This document shows positions 10,693 to 20,572 of a DNA stretch of 64,000 bases, piece after piece. Source of the DNA: Echinometra lucunter (Eukaryota; Echinodermata; Echinoidea; Camarodonta; Echinometridae); the NCBI GenBank assembly GCA_029962745.1, contig JAPZVO010000112.1, positions 24,659-88,658 of the forward strand, in the 5' to 3' direction. Each line of letters starts with the position of its first letter. Within the stretch, counting starts at the first letter, position 1. Under the pieces are notes generated by a model. The model saw nothing but the letters and a program-made list of their open reading frames with translations, did not search any database and was not told where the DNA came from. The position numbers were made by a program, and so were the translations under genes.

Positions 10693-11683
10693 ATTGTATG
10701 CCAAGATCTTCAAGAAACAATATGGAGCAACATCTGGAGATGAAATGTACGTTGACCTTGAAAGAAAGATACATGAATACAACGAAGAACAACACCAGTT
10801 ATGCGCAAAAATTGAAGTGACGTCCGAAAATCAAACTATTGTCGCGATTTGTACCCCCCTCATGAAGAGGGTACATGAGAATATGAAACACAGTGGCGAG
10901 GTCGTTTTCGTCGATTCTAGCGGCAACTGTGATCGTCACAATAGTCGCATATTCGTGATGTTAACGCATTCATCCGCTGGAGGCCTGCCGCTTGGGATGC
11001 TGGTGACCACATCCGAATCAAAGTCCATTATAAGAGCAGGATTCGATCTCCTCCAGTCTATCCTACCGGAGAGAGCATTCTTTGGAAGAGGTGCAATGGG
11101 GCTGCAAATTGTCATGACAGATGACTGCAAAGCTCTTCGTCAAGGACTTCATGCCGTGTATCCCCAGTCATCACTTATTCTATGTGTCTTTCACTTGCTG
11201 CAGGCCCTTTGGAGATGGTTATGGGACGCTCATAACCGAATTGCCAAGCAGGATCGTCCATAACCTCTTAGTATCTTGAAGGAGCTCATTCATGCGGACA
11301 GTTCCTTGGAACTAAATACCCGGTAACAGAAGATCCAGGAGGATGACACCACCGCGAAGTATCCCAAGTTCATGGAGCATATGGCGGATATCTTTGCGAG
11401 GCGTGATGCTTGGGCGCTCTGTCTCCACCAGGATGCCAACCTGCCGCTTCGCGGGAACGTCACGAATAACTTCGTCGAGAGTGCAATGCGGGTGATCAAG
11501 GAAAAGGTGTTCAACCGACTGAAAGCCTTCAACGTTACGCATTTGTTTCACTTCTTGGTTTCTCGTTTGGCTGCATACTATGAGTGCAGGTTGGTGGACG
11601 ATGCCAACAACCGGATGATTAACCCTACCCAATCAAAATACAGAGGGAATATCAGAGACGTCAATTTAGACGCTGTTGTAAAG
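10693..11683 (+). CDS. Transposase-like gene, DDE core exon with two nonsense codons
   Basis: The exon follows a ttgttcacag acceptor and ends aag|gtaatg. The MULE core is readable: first Asp in VVFVDSSGN, second in IVMTDDCKAL, the CxxH motif in LILCVFHLLQALWRWL, and the Glu in NVTNNFVESAMRVI. Stops at 11261 (after AKQDRP) and 11324 (after SLELNTR) sit in the same frame as the sequence on both sides. By context both could have been Tyr codons (TAC or TAT to TAA), which is an inference. The segment between the stops and after them is still coding-like, so this is decay by point mutation and not truncation. Confidence 0.8.
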
Positions 11684-12045
11684 GTAATGAGCCCTTTGAG
11701 TATTTACAAAATTAGAATTAAAGCAAATTAATGCTAACTGATTTGTAAGAGATGGAGTTTTCGTTGATTAAATGTAAATGTTCATTATTCATTTTACCTG
11801 ACTGTTAAGGAAGCAGCTGTATTGTTGCAAATAATCAATCCGGGTATATACGAGGGACTTTTTAATTTACAGATACCTCTAACCTCTGTAACAACATTTG
11901 ATGTTAACATAACAAATACATTTCGCATAGTACGAATTCAGGTACTAATATAGTGGATTTTCATATTCTTATTTCAGTATATTATATCAGATAACTTAAT
12001 AACCTCCTTTTCATGTCTGATTTACATTCAATGCTGTCATAATAG

Positions 12046-12262
12046 GAAAGTGATTCAACTTACACTGTACCTAGCAGCGAGCACTCAGGGGAAGTTTACC
12101 ACGTCAATACGAACTTGGAAACGTGTACGTGCCCCAAAGGAAGGAGTGGTCGACATTGCAAACACCAGTATGCCGTGGTGAAGAAGTTCAATGTGACCAA
12201 CACGAACTTTCTGCCGACAGCTACCCCTCACCTTCGGAAACTGTATTACACCATCGCAACTG
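12046..12262 (+). CDS. Transposase-like gene, SWIM zinc-finger exon
   Basis: Starts after an aataatag acceptor in phase 0, following a phase-0 donor. It encodes ETCTCPKGRSGRHCKHQY, matching CxCx(n)CxH of the SWIM domain, which commonly follows MULE cores. An in-frame TAG lies at 12268-12270, but a GT at 12263 gives a one-base overhang that the next exon's GC completes to Gly. The spliced reading YYTIAT-G-RDDVPDSWF is therefore preferred over termination. Confidence 0.75.
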
Positions 12263-12650
12263 GTTATTAGAACGAACTGAATAATTTTGGAAAGCTACGA
12301 TATTTCATTCAAGAAAAAAACACACAAAATGTTAAAGGAACTTTTAAAATATGTGACCCTGTACACTTTTATAGTATAAATTACTCTAAGCTTGTAACAA
12401 TACTTGTCACCGTCGTGCTGATAGCGGACAAGTTTACATGTATATATCTCTAGATGATGCGATCGAAAGAATACCAGCTCCTAGACTTCATACCCTAAAT
12501 TAAACAGATATGAGAAATATTAAATTTGCCACTCCTGTCCTCACATTTAACTGCGTTGCCAAAATCACTGATCTAGGACTTATCCGCAGTAGAATATAAC
12601 TGGAACAAAATAGATATTAATGCATTATCTGTGTGCTCTGTCTTTATCAG

Positions 12651-13316
12651 GCAGAGATGATGTACCCGATAGTTGGTTTGCTAACCTTCACCATGACGAG
12701 CAAACCCAATTTCTTACTGATGACGCGGTTGAGATGATGGTTGCTTCTACGTCACACGTACAGGATCCTCAGATTGAAAGGTTAGACTCTCTTTCGTTGC
12801 AGAGAGGTTTAGAGAATGATTTTCCTCACAGAGGAAAGAGTACACGCACTAAGAGCCTATCAGAAAAGCTTCAGAATATGTTTGAAACATTGTGTTTCAA
12901 ACTTGAAAAATGACGAGCAGTCTTTCCAATCGCCGATCGCCAAGTTTGTTGAGCGATTTGATAATATTAGAACTGACAGTTCTCTAATATCGGCCCTGTC
13001 GACGTTTATGAAGTACAGTGGCTTTTCATTGTCAAACAAATCTGGTCATGTTCGTGGAAAGAGAGTATTATTAACATCTACTAAAATAGGTGTTCAGCCC
13101 ACGGCGGTCAGCAGAACGAAGACTGCTCTGGGTGGGAAGCGAGCAGTCATTACTGGGCGCCCAGTTAAACGCTCCCAGAAGGAGCATGACTACGCTAGAT
13201 CAAAGGCGTCTGTGAAAAGGAGAGTGCTTCCAAAAGCTCAGCGCCCAGCACCTCATTCACTATCGCATTGTGTAGAAAGAAACGTGGCGCTGGATAAAAA
13301 ACATTCTTCATATTGA
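12651..13316 (+). CDS. Transposase-like gene, C-terminal exon with frameshift
   Basis: Follows a tgtctttatcag acceptor. The first part reads RDDVPDSWFANLHHDEQTQF up to FKLEK and then meets TGA at 12911-12913. The frame reached by removing one A from the preceding A5 run reads on with NDEQSFQSPIAKFVERFDN to a stop at 13314-13316. The tail is Lys/Arg-rich and ends with SLSHCVERNVALDKKH, as expected for the C-terminus of this family. No AATAAA was seen close downstream. Confidence 0.7.
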
Positions 13317-15043
13317 AGAGGGTAGGCCTACCCAATGCTGAAACAATGTTATTTCATTCAAAAAGAGCACGATTTCATCAGCAGAAAATTATCTGCCTAT
13401 TTTTTAACATTCGTGTTACCAAGGAAACCCCCAAGTGAGGTAAGATTTCAGGATATTTTTGACCCCTCAGCTGTGACCAAGATTCAACTGGGTATCCACT
13501 TTGACGTAAAAAGGACGTAGCAAAGTCTTGCCATGCGCGAAGCTGGGTACTTACTACATCATACCTCATACTCATTTTTTTCCATACTCTTGGTTTTTTC
13601 CATACTCTTGGCTTTTTATGAGAAAATTAGCTAAAATGCATTGATTTCAATTGGAAATCATCCAATTTTTAATATTATTTTTCTGAGAATTCTATTCTCC
13701 ATCATATATCTTTTTTTTTGCAGTGCAAACTGTTGATGTTGGAAATGGTTGTTCTATAAAACCGAATATGACGATTGGCTGTTAGTATTTACATTATGAT
13801 TAGTCCATTTCTTTAACTTAAAGATATTTGAAACGTAATAAGTTCTCATTTAATAGGCTTTGGTAGATGCTCTCTTTTGACGAATATGGCAAGATTTGTT
13901 CTCATTTTCTTGTGTTATATATTTTTATCATTTTGTATATTATTATAACTCGCCCCATGGTAGACTAGCAGCAACCATTATAGCTGCAGATGAAAATGGG
14001 CAACTAGTCGCATTTTCTTTGTGTATACTTAAAAGCCTTGTCTTTTTTTTCTTTTTTCTTTTTTTTTGTGCAGAACTTGTCCGGACAATGTCGCAAAAAC
14101 GTCCGTACAAACAACCCAGGTTAACAACACGTGTATGAATCTTGTTTACAAATTATATTACCGGTTTGAAAGTAAATGATAATAACGTATACATGGTAAA
14201 TTTAAAATTCTGTTGATTATAAAATCAGAACATTTAAATCGTTCTGGTTTCACTATATCTCATTTATCCTGCGATATGAAATAGTTTTTACCTCCTTACA
14301 AATACATTAATCAGTTTTGTCAATTAAGTAAGGTGCGTTGCTATGGAAACCTGCCCTGGGAAAGTTTTCAGCGTGTCTGTTAAGACGGTGCATGGGGCTC
14401 TCGCCCCTTTTTTTTATTGGAATGTTACCCAGGGTTCTTTGTCCGGACGTTGTCGCGGCTTCATCCGGACAAGTTCTATTAAAACAGGGCTTTACAAAAA
14501 ATATCATACGGAAATAAAAACAACAACAACCTTCATTCGGCGAATTATTTGCTGTTCTCGTCTTCTTCGAGATTGAAACTTTTGGGTTTTGAGCCGAAAA
14601 AAAGAGGTTTGTTGCTCTCGTTTTTATCACTGAATTGTGAAAACTCCGGATATATATTTCAAAATGACTGTATTTAGACTTTTATTTTCAAGTTTATGCT
14701 TCAGCATTACACTTTCTACAAGAACACTGTTTTCGTAATTTCTGCCATTGGCCCAGGCTTTAAACTCTTCGCTGTTTTATGAGTTCATTTAATTTAATTG
14801 GAATAATAAAAGACCTTATTTTTTCACATTAATCAACATTTTTTTAATGACTGCCCTCGATAGCCCTCAACTCATTTTGGAGAGTGGTTGACTTTGCAAA
14901 CTTTTTTGGAATTTGATCGCTGAATTTCATAACTTGAACTTGCAGGATATCACAGAAGCTTAATTTTTCATTTCATATGAACATGCATATCCTATATATT
15001 CCTGTGGTAATCGTCCTTTCTTTTTATTTCTTTCTTCAGGGGC
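13317..15043. other. AT-rich non-coding stretch
   Basis: No further exons recognised. The phrase ttttttccatactcttgg is duplicated in tandem near 13575-13610. The phrase tgtccggac occurs near 14080 and 14440, possibly a fragment of a dispersed repeat. The 13335-13520 open frame has no supporting signal. Confidence 0.4.
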
Positions 15044-15054
15044 ATTGTTATTCA

Positions 15055-15291
15055 GGGGAGTACAGGGGGCGGGGCGAATGCTCCCCTATGGTTTTTCAAG
15101 TGATAAAAAGGGGGAAAAAGAGAAGAAAAAGAGGAGAAAAAAAAGGAGAAGGAAGAAGAAAGAAGAGGGCGGGGAAATAGATGCCTGGGCCTTGAAACTA
15201 TATAATACCCTATTTGTTCATTTAGTAAAACGTCAATAATTTCACCTAAGAGTCATCTTGCCCTCTATCAAAATACCCTGGCGCCGCCCCT
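15055..15291. mobile_element. 237-bp insertion with 11-bp target duplication
   Basis: attgttattca is present at 15044-15054 and 15292-15302, flanking 237 bp. The insert begins ggggagtacagggggcgggg and ends ctggcgccgcccct, so its ends are loosely inverted G/C-rich blocks around a purine-rich (gaa/gga) interior. The interior is non-coding. Family not determined. Confidence 0.6.
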
Positions 15292-15302
15292 ATTGTTATT
15301 CA

Positions 15303-15491
15303 CTTATCATTTGTCTCAAGTGCCATTGATAACTGCAAATGAAAACAAAACAATAAAAAAGAAAAACAGGAAACTGACGGTATAAAACACATAGGTTATT
15401 CATGATGAACTTCACTGATTTTGAATAGTCATGTAAAAGTGTTTTTTTTTTTGTCCAGTACTCATTTTATCAGTATAGTGAGTTAGTTTGC

Positions 15492-15523
<32 letters not shown>

Positions 15524-16713
15524 GCGTGAACTTTTAGAAAGGTTTCAACAAAACTAGGAAAAAAAAACACACACACACAATCAGAAAGAATTATTGGGAT
15601 CGGAGGGGAGCTTACCAGGGAATTGTGTAAAAGGAGAATCACGGAATGAAAAACTCCAAGAAAATTATGACAAATGACGATCATCTTCTGTTTTCTCTTC
15701 ACGAGATTTTAGGAGAAGATTATTGTCACTGCGATAAAGGACATAAATTACTGTGCATTCCTCCCTTATTCAGTCAGGTCATACAAACTTTTTTCATGTG
15801 TGCTTCTTCGTTGGTTGTAGCAGGAAATCTCAAAGGGTATAAGAGTTATATGGACAATATATATTGTGATATAATGTGTTGTTTTGATTATGAATATGTC
15901 GAATATGTGTACCTGAAACAATCCATCATTTGTGTTGGCTGCGTACGTAGGCTTACCTTTCCATTTGAAAATGTTCAAATCAGTAAAGACAAATTCACTA
16001 GACTCTATGCTACTTACATGTTGACCTACATGTACAGGTATATCAGTGTTAAAGAAAATCATGTGATTATGAATTTTCACTTCAAGATATTACTCTTGCA
16101 TTGCCTAATAAATGGTGTAAAGACAGAAGTATGAATATGATTATTTAAATGAATCTATAACAAGGCCTATTGTGGTGTCTATGGGTAAATATCTACATGT
16201 ATATTCATACAAGTCATTCATTACTCACTCAAATTAATCAGGAACTGTTTCTGGTTTGTTTTTCACTTGAAATAATTAGTGAAATATTACGTAAGAAAAT
16301 CGTATGAATTTGTTTCTGTCAGCATTAATTACTTCACCTCAATAGTGTTATGCATTTTCGTTTTGTTATACCTAATTCATTTCGATCGATAAACATCTGT
16401 GTATTTTGAGAGTTTGTATCTTATCTTTCAGTAAAAGACAAACGGTGCGAACCATATAATATAATATTTTAAGAAAGGAGAAAATCAATATCCAAACAAT
16501 TCCTTGTAATAATTAGATCTAGATCCTCAACTGTATCAAATATTTCGTATGATCATTTCTGTCCTTGAATGGAAATACACGACTGCCCGCATGAGTCTTT
16601 TATCTGAATGTGATACAGCGAACAAATCATTAAAAATACAGATTCGCGTGACAACTATTTGTCCAATAACAACAGACCCGTGAATTTGTATAGCTTATTT
16701 GTTGTGCTTTGAG
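15303..16713. other. AT-rich stretch with T28 tract and one long unassigned frame
   Basis: T28 lies at 15496-15523, and a short (CA)n at 15571-15580. A 162-codon open frame occupies 15646-16134 (+). Its translation is Cys/Tyr/Phe-rich with no recognisable domain and no splice or promoter context. I treat it as probably chance but note that it is the longest uninterrupted frame outside repeats. Confidence 0.4.
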
Positions 16714-17036
16714 TAAATGGCTTTCTGGCCCTCAACAGAACATTTGAAATAAGTACTGGTAGTATTAATACAGAGTGACAGAGATAGTGCGAGCACATTG
16801 GAGAGAGAGAGAGAGAGAGAGAGAGCATTATTGGGGAAGGAGAGAAAATCAGTGCCTGCACGAACGCAACAAGTATCAGCGATAGGGTCTGCGCGCAAAG
16901 ACTACTAACCATCGTAAATGAGTCGTACGTGACAGTCTATGGGATTGCGTGCATTGCCTATAGAAAGGTCCACGCACATGCGCACAAGGAGGATTTGCGG
17001 TTCGATGTACGGAAAAAAAAAATCGCCGCCCGGCCA
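16714..17036 (-). repeat. Dispersed repeat B, copy 2 (inverted)
   Basis: Reverse-complement match to 4900-5245, with a (GA)12 tract at 16801-16824 in place of the shorter (TC)n of copy 1. The two copies lie 11.5 kb apart in opposite orientation. Confidence 0.85.
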
Positions 17037-17270
17037 AAGGAAACTTTCGGGAAGGTAAAATTCGACTGCCCATATAAAAACATTCTCACATATTTCAAGA
17101 CACAATTTTCCCTGGCATGGGTCTTACATATTAGTTTTCTTCAAAAATATACACAATGAAGCAAGAATACCTTCAAAACTGAATATTTTTCACTTACTCT
17201 GTTCCTGAATCACATTTATCGCATGCTCACTGAGACTAGTCTTGTCAGACAGACTGCTTTCACCAATGCC

Positions 17271-17403
17271 GATCGATCGCAAATCAATTGCAACTGGCAA
17301 TTGATTGCCGGCCTGTTTCTTGCAATGTACATTTGCGAATGATTGAGAATTGCCATTGATCTATCAGTTGCAAATTTGCGATTGATATTTGCAATCGATC
17401 GCA
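17271..17403. repeat. Imperfect inverted repeat rich in ttgcaa/atcgat
   Basis: gatcgatcgcaaatcaattg...caactg near the left end pairs with cagttgcaa...attgat...atcgatcgc near 17364-17402, with an insertion in the right arm. It is likely a small fold-back repeat. Confidence 0.5.
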
Positions 17404-17753
17404 ACGCAAGTTTCTTGCAACACCCCCTCTAGTCCTGGAACGTATCAATAGTACAATTTAGTTTTGGACATTTATGTTCTGATGGTTGTTCCAACGCATC
17501 ATTCAGTGATGCCATTTCTAATGAATATTCCATTAGGTATCCTTTGTACGGATTGGTTATTGTAATGGTTGATTTTTTTTTTCTCTTTCTTTTTGGTGTA
17601 ATCGAACAAAATCATGATTTAGCTGGCAGAAATCGTATTGATTGTTCCAGTGACGTAGATAACAGTTCCTCTATAAGACAGTGTTCAGTCAAAAAATTGC
17701 TCTCCGGAATTATGAAATGTTTTATCCCTAGGAGCTGCAGTTATTACCATTAT

Positions 17754-17892
17754 GAGGTCTTCCCACGAGACTGAAGGCAACCAGACAGAAAATGTGAAAG
17801 GTCCCACAAGACCGAAGGCCCAAGAGGCCGAAAAATGTAAAAGGTCCCACTAGACCAAAGACCAACGAGATCGATGGCCATCGAGACCGAAA
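17754..17892 (+). repeat. Degenerate tandem array, agaccgaaggccc type
   Basis: Variants of cccac(a/t)agaccgaaggc recur about every 20-24 bp. The design resembles the tatcggacc arrays at 57.8 and 59.4-61.6 kb but with a different core word. Confidence 0.6.
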
Positions 17893-19207
17893 TGGAATAA
17901 TATTTTCCCCTCAGTTTTTGTTCTCTTTCTCTGCATGCTACCATGTCGATTAACGTCAGCTTTCCCACCCCTCTCCACTTTAAAACATTCCATTACCCGT
18001 GCTAAATATGTATACATTCAAAAATTGTTTTTAAAATAAACATGAAAACTTTTTACATCGCCAACTCTAAAACTCTTAGAGCAACTCAGTTTCTCCCTAC
18101 GTGATTATATCATCGCAAATTTACATCGCAGTCAACAAGTGGGATGCACTGGGAAGAGCTTCAGTTAGAGCTTCGAACCCCGCATAAAATGTGGACATTT
18201 TCATTTGATTTAACTCTTACGGTGCCGAGGGGTTTTGCTTGTTGCTAAATTCTAACAAATCATGGACAATGCTTGCTTTCAAATGCCCGTAAATCTTTAA
18301 CAATAATTTCTATACAGATAAGTTGTACACATAAGTTGTAGAAAATTTATCACCCTTTCAAAAGATACCAAAGAGTTCCATTAATTCAATGTCTTGCATG
18401 AAAATTATTTGGAAATATAAATGAGCTTCCCTGTTGACCTTTCCGTTTTCATTTCTCATTTGTTTGCTAATGTTTTATGCTAAAATAAGAATGGATCCTT
18501 TCCAAAATCTGCAGTTTTCTAAAAAAAAATATCCTATGGTAGCATATAGTGACTGATAGATATTTTAAATACTATATTTATCCTCTAAACTTTGACATGT
18601 TTTCATTACCATATCCATTATTTTAAGTGGAGTAATGGTCGATTAAAATATAAAGTCTCTTGGGCACATATACGTGCCATCGGCACTATAAGAGTTAAGA
18701 TATGCCAATCTTAAAGAATTCACACTATTCTTATTAAAAAAAATATTAGATAATAGTCTCATTTCGATATCAGGCCTTTCAGTCCCTTATCATGTTTGTA
18801 TGTGTGGTATGGATTTGTTTTTGTATTTTTTTAGGGTGGCATCCGATTGCGGGGGCGCGTACGTGCCCCCAGACCCCCTCCCCGGAAATTACGCCACTGA
18901 GCCCATTTTACAATCACTTGTGTTACATTTAGAGACAGTGGAATCAGTCAGAGCCTGGTATTCAGATTTGAGATTTTGTGAACTCGCGGGCCTTCAGTCT
19001 CGTGCGTAGTATTCGGACTCTTGGGGCTTCGGTCTTGCGGCTTGAACGGTTACTATCGTTGCTGTTATCACTTCATATTAGTATCATATAATTATCATTA
19101 TCATTTTTTCAAGAATACCACTTTAGGTAATACATAAATATTATTATCATCTTTTTGGTTGTTGTTGCTTATTATTTCCCTATTAACCAATCATCCAAGA
19201 AAATTAC
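17893..19207. other. Non-coding stretch, possible intron of the reductase-like gene
   Basis: AT-rich. A short GC-rich patch (18830-18900, ending acgccactga) may be a decayed repeat end. The expected next downstream exon of the - strand reductase-like gene was looked for here and not found. Confidence 0.35.
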
Positions 19208-19288
19208 CTTGTTTCTCGAATTCGGTCCTCAAGATGTGTTCCATATCATGCAAGCTCCAATCTTGAGGGGCGACGCCGGGATTTGTGA
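19208..19288 (-). CDS. Extended SDR/DFR-like reductase, C-terminal-side exon
   Basis: Read on the - strand, the exon follows an ataatgaag acceptor (cut after 19289) and ends caag|gtaatt. It supplies two bases that complete the previous exon's one-base overhang (G|TC, Val), then 26 codons containing NPGVAPQDWSLHDMEHILRT and ending FEKQ plus one base. This matches the region after the substrate lobe in dihydroflavonol-reductase-like proteins, where a helix of the D(L/M)A.iLr.eF type precedes a GY motif. The next exon was not found. Confidence 0.65.
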
Positions 19289-19620
19289 CTTCATTATATC
19301 ACATGAAAGATGACGTGACGTGTAGAGATAGAAAAAAAAAATCAATAATAATACTACGAAATTTTCAAACCGAAAGATATCCAATGGATGGATCATTGCT
19401 ATTGTCATATCTAAAAGAAAACAAAACAAAAATGTTTGCACATTTTTTTTTTCCAAATCAAGAAATTATTTTCCCCACTTTTTTGGCATTTCTTGGGGGT
19501 TAGGTGTGAGGTATCAGTTGTGAGAAAGACGATGTTTGTCACGAACAGTGCGGCCTAGTCCAGAAGCAGTGCGGTCCAAAAAATTACAATTGAAATTCAC
19601 CTGGAAAGGAATTCACTCAC

Positions 19621-19827
19621 CAACTTTTCCAGTCTGTTCAAGAGCCTTGACATGGGCTTTAGCAACGTCGCGCACGTCACAAACTGCGATTTGGATATCG
19701 TTAGATCCGGAACGAGCATCTACCATCCGACGTCGGACGATCTCTACATTGGCCTCACTCGGATTGCAGAGAATCGGTCCCAATACAACAGGAGGCTTTA
19801 TGATGCTTAACCCAAACGGCGCATTCC
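19621..19827 (-). CDS. Extended SDR/DFR-like reductase, substrate-lobe exon
   Basis: A - strand exon between a tttcacaag acceptor and a gttg|gtgagtg donor, 207 bp, starting with two bases of a split codon and ending with one. It encodes the family signature IIKPPVVLGPILCNPS (inP..vlGP), then EIVRRRMVD and VCDVRDVAKAHVKALEQTG. DVRDVAKAH is highly characteristic of NAD(P)-dependent extended short-chain dehydrogenases of the DFR, cinnamoyl-CoA reductase and ketoreductase group, which reduce carbonyls in the cytosol. It is 332 bp upstream of the next exon. The opposite strand is also open in places and should not be read as a gene. Confidence 0.85.
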
Positions 19828-19920
19828 CTTGTGAAATTAAAAAAAAGAGATTTTTTCAAAAATCATTGAATAATCGGACTTGATGGCAAATAGTCAATTC
19901 ATGATAAGGGGATTAGCTTA

Positions 19921-20435
19921 TAGTGCGGGTTATAATTGAGTGAGGTGCCCCCTGGAGAAAGAGAAATTCTCATGTGGTTTGTCTAGACCAGTTTTTCATG
20001 GGAACAAGAATATCTATCTAAGGTAAAGAGGCTGTATCCTGAGAACTTTTCCGCGATCAAACGCACCTCATAAATGCTTGCTTAACTCATACTGAAATTA
20101 TTTTTTAGCAGAATTTTGGCGGAAATTTTGAAAAGCGCCCTCAGTTTGGACCTCTCTATAGATACTGTAGTACAAACGTAGCTTCTTTTTGAATAACTCT
20201 AATCAAAACTAATGCAAAAAAGTGGTGAAATATGCTTCATCATAGATAATTATTTAACCACACTATATTGGCGTTTGGCGGCCATATTGAATAAAGCGCC
20301 ATCACGGAAAAATTCTCAGGATGCAGCTTATTTTCCTCAGATATGTTTGTTCCCCATGAAAATCTGATCGAAACAAAATCACATGAGAATTTTTCCTTCT
20401 CGAGGTGGCACCTCCCTCAATTAAAACCCGGACTA
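19921..20435. mobile_element. Long-TIR fold-back element with TTA target duplication
   Basis: 515 bp flanked by TTA (19918-19920 and 20436-20438). The ends are tagtgcgggttataattgag and ctcaattaaaacccggacta, and the inverted pairing extends about 135 bp into each arm (attctcatgtg, tttttcatggg, tcctgagaa and others). The interior is non-coding. A 3-bp TTA duplication fits PIF/Harbinger-like insertion preference. It lies 94 bp from the substrate-lobe exon, inside the inferred intron. Confidence 0.75.
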
Positions 20436-20572
20436 TTAGGAGTAGCAATTTTTTGTTTCCAATCCTTTCTGAATGATATCATTAACTCTACCCATATTCC
20501 GTAATGTTACAATTTTCTTGATCAAACGGGATAAGAAAGAATACGGGGAAAACTAGGAAGTTAGAATAACAA

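Larger units (their letters stand above)
9569..13316 (+). pseudogene. MULE-type transposase/SWIM zinc-finger gene, five exons, disrupted
   Basis: Five exons join with matching phases: 9569-9814, 9904-10022, 10693-11683, 12046-12262 and 12651-13316 (the last ends in the stop). The domains in order are a Cys/His-rich N-terminal module, a MULE DDE core and a SWIM zinc finger, then a basic tail ending in a HSLSHCV motif. The known family is transposase-derived and common as repeated or domesticated genes in marine invertebrates; it acts on DNA in the nucleus. Exon 3 has two in-frame TAA codons (11261-11263 and 11324-11326), and exon 5 is frameshifted at an A5 run near 12905-12909. Outside these three lesions the frame is preserved over about 740 codons. 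The first exon was not found. This is most likely a recently disabled copy; assembly error is less likely for three independent lesions. Confidence 0.8.

Noticed and set aside
15646..16134. 162-residue protein gene
   Set aside because: Longest unexplained frame, but Cys/Tyr/Phe-rich AT-driven composition, no domain, and no promoter, splice or repeat context; left as unassigned.
19536..19883. Plus-strand 115-residue protein
   Set aside because: It is the antisense shadow of the minus-strand reductase-like exon, which carries the family signature and splice sites.
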